Part shown: positions 17,849-25,416 of the stretch, piece after piece
Layout: every line of letters begins with the position of its first letter
Numbering within the stretch: the first letter of the stretch is position 1
Position numbers and translations under genes: made by a program
Source: Vulcanimicrobiota bacterium
GTDB lineage: Bacteria > Vulcanimicrobiota > JAJTBE01
Direction: 5' to 3'
Assembly: GCA_021107945.1 (NCBI GenBank)
Contig: JAIORV010000010.1
Location: forward strand, 1-62,847
DNA length: 62,847 nucleotides
The notes under the pieces: generated by a model
Told to the model about the DNA's origin: nothing
Database searches by the model: none
Seen by the model: only the letters and a program-made list of their open reading frames with translations

Positions 17849-18898
17849 ATGAGAAAATCACATTTTAAAAAAGCTTTAATTGCTATTGTTTTCATCTTTT
17901 TATTTCTCGTTGGATCTCAGGCGGTATTTGCTGAATCAAACGAGAGCCTGCCTCCATATCAATTGAAAATTGGCGCTGATAGCGGGACATTTGGGAAGTG
18001 GGAAATCGAGGTGTGGGTCGGGAAAAAATATGTGGGTAAATTCACAAAAGTTACAAACAAGGATATCACTCCATATATGAAATGGGGTAAGAATATTATT
18101 ACCGTCAGCTCAAAGTGGAAAGAAAACACATCCAGGGTAGAACTTACCGTTGGCGTAAAACACGGCAAGAAATGGATGACCACGATGAATTACGTCCAGA
18201 TGAAAAAAGGCGCGGAAGTCAGAAAATTTCCTGTTGTGGCGTACAAGGGGCTTCCCTCATCCCCTGTTGTGCAGGGGCAATATGTTATGAAAATATCATG
18301 CGACAGCGGAATGCTTGGGTTATGGACAATTTGGCTTCATATAAACGACAAGCTTGTGGGTGTTTATAACGGATGGGGATCCGTTGATGTATCAAATTAT
18401 CTGAAGCCCGGGAAGAATATCGTGAAGGTAAGCGGGAAGTGGAAAAAGGAAACATACCCCGTAAAACTCACCATCGGCGGTCATACGGGAAAAAAATGGA
18501 GAACGGTGGTCAACTTTGCAAACAGGAAACCCGGCAAGATTGCAAAGAAATTTTCCTTTGACGCAAGGCCTCTCGGTGGAGAAGACTCAAGTTCATTCGA
18601 GAATAACCATATATTAAAAGTGAGTGCGGACTCCGATACCCTTGGAAAATGGGAGATGGAGATAAGCATAAACGGTGAAACAATCCAGACTCTTACTGCC
18701 CCTACAAGCATTGAGATAAACGATTTTATGAAAAAGGGAAAAAATACCCTCGTGATAAAGGGCAAATGGACTAAAGACACATCGCCGGTGAAGCTGACAA
18801 TCGGCGCAAGAAAGGGAAAGAAGTGGAGGACCCTTGCAAATTTCGTGAGAAATAAGAAAGGAAGTTTTACAAAGAAATTTTTATTCATCGGGAAATAA
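17849..18898 (+). CDS. Secreted protein with three tandem ~105-residue repeats
   Basis: A 349-residue protein with a signal peptide (KKALIAIVFIFLFLVGSQAVFAES; cleavage after VFA at about residue 29). The mature part consists of three repeats that each open with a D-S-G/D-x-L/F-G-x-W pattern (DSGTFGKWEIEV, DSGMLGLWTIWL, DSDTLGKWEMEI), continue with a G-K-N-x-(I/L)-(T/V)-V segment and end with GKKW(R/M)T and KKF. Beta-rich, probably sandwich-like, exported. The repeats predict a domain of about 100 residues that I cannot name. Preceded by GGGGG eleven bases before the ATG. Confidence 0.85.
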   Translation: MRKSHFKKALIAIVFIFLFLVGSQAVFAESNESLPPYQLKIGADSGTFGKWEIEVWVGKKYVGKFTKVTNKDITPYMKWGKNIITVSSKWKENTSRVELTVGVKHGKKWMTTMNYVQMKKGAEVRKFPVVAYKGLPSSPVVQGQYVMKISCDSGMLGLWTIWLHINDKLVGVYNGWGSVDVSNYLKPGKNIVKVSGKWKKETYPVKLTIGGHTGKKWRTVVNFANRKPGKIAKKFSFDARPLGGEDSSSFENNHILKVSADSDTLGKWEMEISINGETIQTLTAPTSIEINDFMKKGKNTLVIKGKWTKDTSPVKLTIGARKGKKWRTLANFVRNKKGSFTKKFLFIGK

Positions 18899-18950
18899 TT
18901 TCTCCTGTTCAATCCACTCTTGATCTCTGATAAATATGGGAGAAAACAAA

Positions 18951-19379
18951 ATGACAATCCGGGAAATGCGAATTGATGAATACGATAGTCTGATTGAGTT
19001 GTGGCAAAAGGCCGGACTTGATCACAGGCCCGAGGGAAGGGATACGAGGGAGAATATTCAAAAAGACATAGCAAGACCCGACACATTTCTGCTTGTCGCC
19101 GAGATTGATGGGAATATCGCGGGATCCATACTGGCGACTCATGACGGTCGAAAGGGCTGGATAAACAGGCTGGCGGTTGATCCCGATTACCGGAGAAAGG
19201 GAATTGCATTAAAATTAGTGGAGGAAGCACAGAAAAGCCTGTATGGGTTGGGAATCGGTATAATTTCCTGCCTGATAGAGGATCGGAACGTCGCTTCAAT
19301 GAAAGCTTTCCAGAAGATGGGATTTGTGAAGATGCCTGATGTTATTTATTTCAGCAAAAAAAAGTCTCCATGGGTATAG
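18951..19379 (+). CDS. GNAT-family N-acetyltransferase
   Basis: A 142-residue acetyltransferase that transfers acetyl from acetyl-CoA to an amine. Seen: INRLAVDPDYRRKGIALKLV, the motif A with the R/Q-x-x-G-x-A CoA pyrophosphate loop, and the C-terminal ASMKAFQKMGF motif B. Related proteins resemble RimI or YpeA, but the substrate is unknown. The ATG at 18951 is preferred because GGGAG lies 8 bases upstream; an ATG at 18936 has no ribosome site. Confidence 0.9.
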   Translation: MTIREMRIDEYDSLIELWQKAGLDHRPEGRDTRENIQKDIARPDTFLLVAEIDGNIAGSILATHDGRKGWINRLAVDPDYRRKGIALKLVEEAQKSLYGLGIGIISCLIEDRNVASMKAFQKMGFVKMPDVIYFSKKKSPWV

Positions 19380-19408
19380 ATATTGAATACCTTTAAAATT
19401 CCACTGTA

Positions 19409-19500
19409 ATGTCATCCTGAACACTTCGCCCCTTTCGATGGCAGGTTCCGTTAATGAATGACAGTTTTATACATTTCTTTCGTATTAAGGCCTAAGTCCT
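19409..19500. repeat. GTCATCCTGAG-type dispersed repeat, short
   Basis: Contains GTCATCCTGAACACTTCGCC and ATGACAGTTTTATACATTTCTTTCG, shared with the longer loci at 17473 and 53070. Confidence 0.65.
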
Positions 19501-19628
19501 GAAATAATTCCTGATCTATATGTGTTACAAATATTATTAATATATTGTAGTATTTGAAAAGAGGACATGTGGGAATATTTGTGGAAAGTTTTGACTGCCT
19601 GTATTTAAATGGGCGGAGTGGGTAAAAT

Positions 19629-20486
19629 ATGTCATTTATAAAATTCCTGTTATCGCAGGTGACAATTAAAGATATTTTCGATGTATTGATTGTAGCTACG
19701 TTCCTTTACTTTTTCTTCTCACTTATCAAGGGAACCCGCGCAGTTCAGATAATCCAGGGGGTAGGGGTTCTTTTATTTATATTACTTGTTAGCTATTTAT
19801 TCAAACTCGAAACGGCCTATTGGCTTTTCCGGTATTCGCTTCTTACGATTGCCATCGCTATCCCGATAGTTTTTCAGCCCGAGCTTCGCCGTGCCCTTGG
19901 TGCAATAGGTCGTGGGGGAGTTTTCCCTTCCGGTATCCAGACAATGGACAAAGAGACGATATCCAGAATTGTTGATGAGTTGTCATGGACTGTTTCCGTT
20001 CTTTCACAGGCAAAGATCGGCGCCCTTATTGTAATGGAGAGGGAAACGGGATTGGCCGAGTTCGTGGAAACCGGAACACAGGTAAACGGAGTAGTTTCAT
20101 CCAAGCTTCTTCTCTCGATCTTCATGCCCAAGTCGCCATTGCATGACGGTGCGGTTATCCTCAGGAGCAACAAAGTTATCGCCGCTTCCTGCTACCTCCC
20201 GCTTTCCGAGAATGTAACGCCTTCCAGGGATTCACAAATGGGGACGAGGCATAGGGCGGCATTGGGAATCACCGAGCAGACCGATGCTGTGGTGATTCTT
20301 GTCTCGGAGGAGACAGGAGCGATTTCTGTGGCAAGAAACGGGAAATTTACCAAACAAATGGGTGAAGAAACCCTCAAGAAGATTCTGGTTTCAATATATA
20401 CCACTGATTCATCGAAGCAGAATCGTTTCTCCCGAATTGGAGGAAAAGATGTCATTAAGCTTTTTAAGAAGAAATCTGGGACTTAA
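19629..20486 (+). CDS. cdaA: Diadenylate cyclase CdaA
   Basis: Membrane-bound enzyme that makes cyclic di-AMP from two ATP. Seen: three N-terminal membrane helices (about 13-100), then a DisA_N domain with the catalytic DGAVIL and GTRHRAALG motifs. The 285 residues match CdaA (YbbP). It overlaps the next gene, cdaR, by 38 bases, so the two are coupled. The usual third gene, glmM, is not here. In other bacteria c-di-AMP controls K+ uptake and wall metabolism; the RCK channel at 12536 could be a target (inference). Confidence 0.96.
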   Translation: MSFIKFLLSQVTIKDIFDVLIVATFLYFFFSLIKGTRAVQIIQGVGVLLFILLVSYLFKLETAYWLFRYSLLTIAIAIPIVFQPELRRALGAIGRGGVFPSGIQTMDKETISRIVDELSWTVSVLSQAKIGALIVMERETGLAEFVETGTQVNGVVSSKLLLSIFMPKSPLHDGAVILRSNKVIAASCYLPLSENVTPSRDSQMGTRHRAALGITEQTDAVVILVSEETGAISVARNGKFTKQMGEETLKKILVSIYTTDSSKQNRFSRIGGKDVIKLFKKKSGT

Positions 20487-21417
20487 AATATTCTCGATTA
20501 TTCTTGCAATATTCCTGTGGGCATACGTTAAATATACACAGGCTCCTTATTCCGTAGCTTCACAGGCAAAAGTTGAAGTTCCTATTACTTTGGAAGGAAA
20601 AAATGAAAAGTTTGTTGCGCTTGATCTTCCAGAGGGGGTAAGTCTCACCGTCAAGGGGAATCAGGATACAATTTCATCCCTGGATACATCTCACTTCAAG
20701 GCCTATGTCGATTTGCATGGCAAAGAGGCCGGACAGCACCATCTCAAGATCAAAATCAATACTCCCCCCGGAATTGATGTCAATTCTGTCAAAATTGTGC
20801 CGGAAACTGTTCTCCTCAAGCTGGATCCCATCGTAAAACAGGTTGTTAATGTGAAAGTAAAACCCAGGGGAGCTATCGCTTCGGGATTTATTCTTGATAT
20901 ATTGACCTCGGATCCTGAAAGTGTTACCGTGAAAGGCGCACAGACAATCGTTTCAAAGGTGAAAGAGGTTCAGGCTGTATGCGACGTTGAAGGGGCGGAT
21001 ATGGATAAAGTGCAACAGGTGGAAGTGGAAGCTGTCGATGAGGGTGGGAAAGTGATAGATTCCGTCACCGTGGAGCCTGATTTCGTTAGAGCGACAATTA
21101 AGTTGAAATCAGAAGTTACCACCTCACACATTCAAATTAACCCGTCATTCAAAGGATCTCCTGCGAAGGGATACCAGGTGAAAGAGGTAACCGTGAAGCC
21201 TCCTGTGGCATCGGTAAAGTATCCGTATGACATGAAAACTCCACCCAAATCCATAAAGACAAAACCAATAAATATCGAAGGGGCAAAACAGGATATAGAG
21301 AAAGAAATTCCAATCGTTGCACCCAAAGATGTTGTGGTATCTCCGGAAAAGGTAATAGTGAAAATAGGAATTGGGAAAATAGTATTAGATAAAAACCGGA
21401 AGAACAAAAGCAAATAG
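20449..21417 (+). CDS. cdaR: CdaR-like protein (YbbR repeats), regulator of CdaA
   Basis: A 322-residue protein with one N-terminal membrane helix (FLRRNLGLKIFSIILAIFLW, about 4-24) followed by YbbR-type repeats (three to four beta-rich units of about 80 residues, such as VNVKVKPRGAIASGFILDIL). CdaR binds CdaA and tunes its activity. Start ATG with GGAGG eight bases upstream, inside the end of cdaA; the open frame extends further upstream but only as an out-of-frame copy of cdaA. Confidence 0.93.
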   Translation: MSLSFLRRNLGLKIFSIILAIFLWAYVKYTQAPYSVASQAKVEVPITLEGKNEKFVALDLPEGVSLTVKGNQDTISSLDTSHFKAYVDLHGKEAGQHHLKIKINTPPGIDVNSVKIVPETVLLKLDPIVKQVVNVKVKPRGAIASGFILDILTSDPESVTVKGAQTIVSKVKEVQAVCDVEGADMDKVQQVEVEAVDEGGKVIDSVTVEPDFVRATIKLKSEVTTSHIQINPSFKGSPAKGYQVKEVTVKPPVASVKYPYDMKTPPKSIKTKPINIEGAKQDIEKEIPIVAPKDVVVSPEKVIVKIGIGKIVLDKNRKNKSK

Positions 21418-21438
21418 CAATTGAAAATAAACGTAATA

Positions 21439-21478
21439 AAGAGCGGATAATTCACCTGAAGGCGATTTTTCCGCTCTT
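21439..21478. terminator. Bidirectional terminator between cdaR and rplL
   Basis: AAGAGCGG pairs with CCGCTCTT around a loop that is A/T-rich. It lies between two convergent genes. Confidence 0.65.
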
Positions 21479-21504
21479 ATGATTATTTTCAGGATGCTTT
21501 GCGA

Positions 21505-21885
21505 TTACTTGATAGTAATTTTCGCTCCAACTTCCTCGAATTTTTTCTTGATTTCCTCGGCTTCTTCCTTGGTGCAGCCATCTTTTACAACCTTGGGGGC
21601 GGCTTCGACTAATGTCTTTGCCTCTTTAAGACCTAATCCGGGGACGACCTCTCTGGCGGTTTTGATAACTTTGATTTTCTGTTTGCCAATCTCTGTAATC
21701 TCAACATCAAATGAAGTTTTCTCTTCTTCTGCAGCAGCGGCAGCCATAGGCATCATGCCAGCCATTGCCATAGGAGCGGAAGCTGAAACACCGAATTTGT
21801 CCTCCAGTTCTTTTACCAGGTCGGCAAGTTCGATAACTTTCATATTAGAAATAGCATCTATGAGTTCTTCTTTTGTAATAGCCAT
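21505..21885 (-). CDS. rplL: 50S ribosomal protein L7/L12
   Basis: Stalk protein of the large subunit that recruits translation factors. Seen: N-terminal dimerisation region, Ala/Met-rich hinge (about 38-55), and the C-terminal domain with [20 protein letters not shown] and [19 protein letters not shown]. The 126 residues are normal. The ATG at 21885 has AAAGGAG upstream; an earlier in-frame ATG would include the ribosome site itself. It follows rplJ by 117 bases. Confidence 0.97.
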   Translation of the reverse strand: MAITKEELIDAISNMKVIELADLVKELEDKFGVSASAPMAMAGMMPMAAAAAEEEKTSFDVEITEIGKQKIKVIKTAREVVPGLGLKEAKTLVEAAPKVVKDGCTKEEAEEIKKKFEEVGAKITIK

Positions 21886-22002
21886 AGTATTTTTTTCTCC
21901 TTTCATAATGAATGATATTTATTTAGATAATATAAGTTGGATAATATGGGTTGGAAGTTGGAATCTCCACTTATCTGGATGAGATCCGACCTCTGACTTC
22001 AG

Positions 22003-22680
22003 TTATCCCTCTTCTTTCTCTACCTTTTCTTCTACCTTTTCTCCTGTTTCTACCGTTTCTTTAACCGTTTCTACCGTTTCTACCGTTTCTACCTTTTCTT
22101 CTACCTTTTCTACCTTTTCTCCCATTTCTTCCTTCTTATCCTTGATCTCGGATAACACAGTGACAAAGCTTCTCGGGACTCCATTCAGGATATTTACAAA
22201 TCCCTGAATCGAGCCGTTCATCACTCTCAAAAGATTGCCAAGAAGGACGGGTTTCGGCGGGAGTGTTGCAAGTCTCCTGATTGTATCCTCATTAATATAC
22301 TCGCCTTCCATATATCCTGCCTTAATGGTCGGAAGAGGATTCTCTTTCTGTCCTTTTAGGAATTCCACCAGCGCCTTGGATGTTGAAGCGGGATCTTCGT
22401 ACCCGAAGATCATGGCTGTGGGTCCCTTAAAATGGTCAGCAAGCTCATCCGCCTTCATTTCCTTTACTGCAATACTGGAAAGCGTGTTTTTGTAAATCTT
22501 GTACTCGCCCTTTGCCTCCCGGAGTTTATTTCGAAGCTCGGTAATCATCTTTACAGACATTCCCTTGGAATCTCCTCGATAGTCGGTAAGAATGGTTATC
22601 TGCGCATCACCGATTTTCTGCTTAATTTCCTCGATATCATGCTGTTTTTTCTTTATAGCCTCTTTGTGAGATAAAGCCAA
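22003..22680 (-). CDS. rplJ: 50S ribosomal protein L10 with extended repetitive C-terminus
   Basis: Base of the L12 stalk. The first 175 residues are normal L10. After that comes a C-terminal tail of about 50 residues built of short Glu/Val/Lys/Thr units (EKVEEKVETVETV), coded by degenerate TCTACCTTTTC-type tandem repeats. Typical L10 ends with L12-binding helices, so this tail may enlarge or replace that helix. Start is TTG, with AAGGAGG eight bases upstream; the ATG eight codons before overlaps that site. Expressed from the promoter at 22820-22848 through the L10 leader. Confidence 0.93.
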   Translation of the reverse strand: MALSHKEAIKKKQHDIEEIKQKIGDAQITILTDYRGDSKGMSVKMITELRNKLREAKGEYKIYKNTLSSIAVKEMKADELADHFKGPTAMIFGYEDPASTSKALVEFLKGQKENPLPTIKAGYMEGEYINEDTIRRLATLPPKPVLLGNLLRVMNGSIQGFVNILNGVPRSFVTVLSEIKDKKEEMGEKVEKVEEKVETVETVETVKETVETGEKVEEKVEKEEG

Positions 22681-22698
22681 AAGTTTCACCTCCTTATA

Positions 22699-22730
22699 AA
22701 ACAAAAACTTTCCGCAGTTTGCGAAAAGTT
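22699..22730 (-). terminator. Terminator-like hairpin in the rplJ leader (attenuator)
   Basis: On the minus strand AACTTTTCGCA-AAC-TGCGGAAAGTT (one G-T pair) is followed by TTTGTTTTA. It sits between the L10 leader and the ribosome site, where attenuation would be expected. Confidence 0.75.
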
Positions 22731-22740
22731 GAAAAAATTA

Positions 22741-22817
22741 CTTAACCGGCACTTAAGCCTACTTTTCACCTCGGCAGGGAATTAAACCCAAACGGGCACC
22801 TGCTGTCTGCGGTTAAG
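22741..22817 (-). ncRNA. Ribosomal protein L10 leader RNA
   Basis: Minus-strand transcript with the hallmark pieces of the L10 leader: CTTAACCGC pairing with GCCGGTTAAG as closing stem, GCAGACAGCAGGUGCCCGUU, UUCCCUGCCGAGGUG. L10-L12 protein binds this RNA in other bacteria to repress rplJL. It is followed by a terminator-like hairpin. Confidence 0.85.
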
Positions 22818-22819
22818 TC

Positions 22820-22848
22820 ATTATATACAATTGCCTGGTGTATGTCAA
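22820..22848 (-). promoter_or_regulatory. Sigma-70-type promoter of rplJ-rplL
   Basis: Minus strand TTGACA (22848-22843), 17-base spacer, TATAAT (22825-22820). The start would lie just before the L10 leader. Confidence 0.9.
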
Positions 22849-22877
22849 GGGATAATTTTTTTTCGTAAAAAAATTAT

Positions 22878-22995
22878 CAGAAATGGGAAACGGGAACTCA
22901 GAGGTCGGAATGATATGTATTTGCCACGAAGAATTAAGAAACTCCGTGTCCTCCGTGACTCCATGGTTAAAAAAAACTCTGCGACCTCTGAGTTG
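22878..22995. repeat. Mixed short intergenic repeats
   Basis: AATGGGAAACGGGAA heptamers, GCCACGAAGAATTAAG, CTCCGTGTCCTCCGTGACTCCATGG and CTCTGCGACCTCTGAG-type pieces, all of which recur elsewhere between genes. Confidence 0.6.
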
Positions 22996-23011
22996 AATAA
23001 TTAAATACATC

Positions 23012-24013
23012 CTACTCCTCCTTCAAAATCACCATTGTCCCCACGTCCACAAGATTATAAAGCTCCCTTGCGTCATTGGGTTTCATTCTTATGCATCCCA
23101 TTGAGGATTTCTTCCCAATTCCGCCCAGCAGGGTGGCGTGAATCTCGATACATCCACCTGAATATCCCTTTCTCTTGTCCCCGGCGTTCGGGTAGTCTAT
23201 GCACATTACCACGGCTTTTTTTCCTCCGTACCCCGGTTTCCATAAGCTCTCGGAAGGATATCCCACATTCGGATCCTTCGTAAACATATTGTTGGGACCG
23301 CAAAAGGCCTTTCCATCGACAATTGGATATCCACCGTCGGTCTTCCAGAAACGGGAAGCTTTCCAAATAATCTTATACTTGCCAATGGGGGTTTTCTTGT
23401 CTCCTTCCCTTGTCTTTCCCATTCCGCCTTTTCCAATTCCGATGGGATATTCTTTGATCACATTCCATTTATCGCCGGATTTCTCGTAAAGTTTCATTCG
23501 AAAAGCATATCCATGAACAACAATAAGCCGAACTTTTTTCATTCTTACACCGTCATTTTTTGAATTTCTCTTCTTAACTTTCTTTTGGGCAATCTTTCCC
23601 AGTTTTCGTTGCAATAAACCTACCGCTTTTTTTGCATCATCAACCTTGACTCTCCACATTATGGAAACAGGTTGTCCCCTGGAATCAATTACGGCAATGC
23701 CCAGAAGGGGAAGATAACTTTCTTTTATTCCAAGCACATTTTGCAAGTGTTTTGATTGACCGACACTGTTAAAGTCATAATACATCAGGTCGGGATTCAG
23801 TCCTGGAATATTTAGCTTTTTATTCTTTTTGGAGATTTTTAATTGTTGTATCGTCTCCTTTTTTATAACATCGGTGTAAAAAAGGTCGGACTCATCTCCC
23901 ACAAGAATAATAGCTTTTCTATTTTTGCTTCCAAGGCAGGTCGAAATTAACAATATGGAAAAGAAAACAAGAAAAAACGAGATGACAGTTCTTTGTCTTG
24001 ATGTAAGATTCAT
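23012..24013 (-). CDS. L,D-transpeptidase (YkuD domain) with N-terminal extension
   Basis: Exported cell-wall cross-linking enzyme or lipoprotein attachment enzyme. Seen: N-terminal hydrophobic signal (SFFLVFFSILLISTCLGS; the cysteine could be a lipobox, though Thr at -1 is unusual), a middle domain of about 130 residues with no clear name, and a YkuD domain starting MKKVRLIVVHGYAFRMKLYE. The active site is H292 and C307 in SSMGCIRM; TREGDKKTPIGKY is the classic YkuD segment. The consensus S-x-G-C-I-R-M holds. No partner gene in the window. Confidence 0.93.
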   Translation of the reverse strand: MNLTSRQRTVISFFLVFFSILLISTCLGSKNRKAIILVGDESDLFYTDVIKKETIQQLKISKKNKKLNIPGLNPDLMYYDFNSVGQSKHLQNVLGIKESYLPLLGIAVIDSRGQPVSIMWRVKVDDAKKAVGLLQRKLGKIAQKKVKKRNSKNDGVRMKKVRLIVVHGYAFRMKLYEKSGDKWNVIKEYPIGIGKGGMGKTREGDKKTPIGKYKIIWKASRFWKTDGGYPIVDGKAFCGPNNMFTKDPNVGYPSESLWKPGYGGKKAVVMCIDYPNAGDKRKGYSGGCIEIHATLLGGIGKKSSMGCIRMKPNDARELYNLVDVGTMVILKEE

Positions 24014-24526
24014 ACAACAACCCCCAAAAATGAAATTTGTGATGCCAATGGTTTATTATTAATCTTCAAATCCGTCATTTCCTATATTAGTGCCAATAAA
24101 TTTTTCGAAATCCCCCCTTTTTATCTATTCTTTGATGACATTTTTTTACCGCAAAGAACGCAGAGAGGTTTGGAAAACGGATAAAGCAGTCCGAATCTGT
24201 AGGAGGGATGTCCTCATCCCGATAAACGGATTGCGGGGGATGGATGATGGAAATGTTTTTTTCCGCAAAGACCGCAAAGACCACAGAGACTATTTAGTCG
24301 GCAATCGCCTTCATTGGTTAAGTATAGTTTGTAAAACTTCTTTGCGGTTTTTTAAAAAATCATCAATAATTAAAGATATATAAAGATAAGCCCTTTCCAT
24401 TGGGGTTGTCCAAAATAGAAACCTGATATTAAATATTGGCGGGTTTAAAAACCCGCGCTACGTGATACGAAATATTTTTTATTATTTTGAATCCTTGGGA
24501 CTAAATTTGCATCTAAAAAGAAGGAC
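24014..24526. other. Intergenic region with dispersed repeats
   Basis: No gene supported. Holds CGCAAAGAACGCAGAG (24148-24167), a GGGATGTCC variant of the GACGTCCC repeat (24199-24224), CGCAAAGACCGCAAAGACCACAGAG (24268-24292), CTTTGCGGTTTTTTA (24340-24355) and a GGCGGGTTTAAAAACCCGC hairpin (24438-24457). Confidence 0.65.
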
Positions 24527-24579
24527 TTGACAATAATGAGGAGGAAAAGTTAGAAATCAATAGAGTAGATACGCTTATA

Positions 24580-24649
24580 GCTTAAGGCTCAACCTGCCTG
24601 ATAGTACAATCTGTTTATAATGTAGTATTGTCAGGTTCAAACTTGAAGC
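24580..24649 (+). ncRNA. Candidate structured RNA or 5' leader upstream of grpE
   Basis: GCTTAAGG...AACCTG pairs with CAGGTT...CTTGAAGC across about 70 bases, with an inner ACAAT/ATTGT pairing. It is unique in the window, unlike the repeats around it. A TTGACA at 24527 with TTAGAA 17 bases later could drive it. No CIRCE or HAIR heat-shock operator is recognisable nearby. It could be an sRNA or the leader of the heat-shock operon. Confidence 0.35.
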
Positions 24650-24747
24650 ATCGCAGTTGCCCCTGGCTACCAGACCTGAAGATATGTTTTATATAACTCA
24701 ATATATACCTTTTTTATAATTGACCAATGGGAAGCGAGGTGAATTTC

Positions 24748-25374
24748 TTGAATACAAATAAATCTAAGAAGAAGGGTAATTCTTCAGAAGTCGAAATACC
24801 TGTAGGAATCGCAGGCAATAAAAAGGACGCGAAGCCATCAGAAGTCAAGGTGAAAAATAAAATTACGGCACTGAAGAAGAAAGGAAAAGAAACCATGAGT
24901 AAGAAACTCAAAGAGGAAGTGGAAGAAAAAGATAAGAGGATCAACGAACTTGAAGAGCAAGTCAGAAGACTTTCCGCGGAATTTGAAAATTTCCGGAGAA
25001 GGCAGGAGAAAGAAGTGGTTAAAATCCGTGAATATGCCGCGGAAAATGTTATAAGTGAATTCTTTCCTTTCATTGACAGTCTTGAAAAAGCACAGGAAGC
25101 GGCTGAAAAGTCAGTTGATATTGAAACGATAAGAAAAGGATTGGAAATGATAGGAAGGCAGTTGAAGCAAACACTCGAAAGACTCGGAGTTAATGAAATA
25201 AAGGCAACAGGAGAAGAGTTTAACCCGGCTCTTCACCAGGCGATTCATGTCGAAGAGACTGATGAGCACCCCGATGAGACGGTTCTTAAAGAGTTCCAGA
25301 AAGGATATAAGTATAAGGATCGAACTTTGAGACCCTCGATTGTCGGAGTTTCCAGGACTCCCAAAAATGGATAA
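24748..25374 (+). CDS. grpE: Nucleotide exchange factor GrpE
   Basis: Releases ADP from DnaK. Seen: a long coiled coil (about 55-125, including RINELEEQVRRLSAEFENFR), then the four-helix and beta domain with FNPALHQAIHVEET and GYKYKDRTLRPSIVGVS. The N-terminal 50 residues are Lys/Glu-rich and variable, as usual. Start: TTG with GAGGTGA six bases upstream; an ATG at 24727 in the same frame lacks a ribosome site. First gene of the operon grpE-dnaK-dnaJ-hspR. Confidence 0.95.
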   Translation: MNTNKSKKKGNSSEVEIPVGIAGNKKDAKPSEVKVKNKITALKKKGKETMSKKLKEEVEEKDKRINELEEQVRRLSAEFENFRRRQEKEVVKIREYAAENVISEFFPFIDSLEKAQEAAEKSVDIETIRKGLEMIGRQLKQTLERLGVNEIKATGEEFNPALHQAIHVEETDEHPDETVLKEFQKGYKYKDRTLRPSIVGVSRTPKNG

Positions 25375-25416
25375 TTTAAAAAATAATATATAATGAACCG
25401 TAAGGAGGAAAGACAA

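Noticed and set aside
18481-19299. A 272-codon reverse-strand open frame
   Set aside because: It overlaps the secreted triple-repeat gene and the GNAT gene, both with clear families or signals; no ribosome site and atypical composition.
24600-24727. CIRCE or HAIR heat-shock operator upstream of grpE
   Set aside because: Neither TTAGCACTC-N9-GAGTGCTAA nor CTTGAGT-N7-ACTCAAG is present; the nearest pieces (ACTCAA at 24696, ACTTGAAG at 24641) lack a partner.
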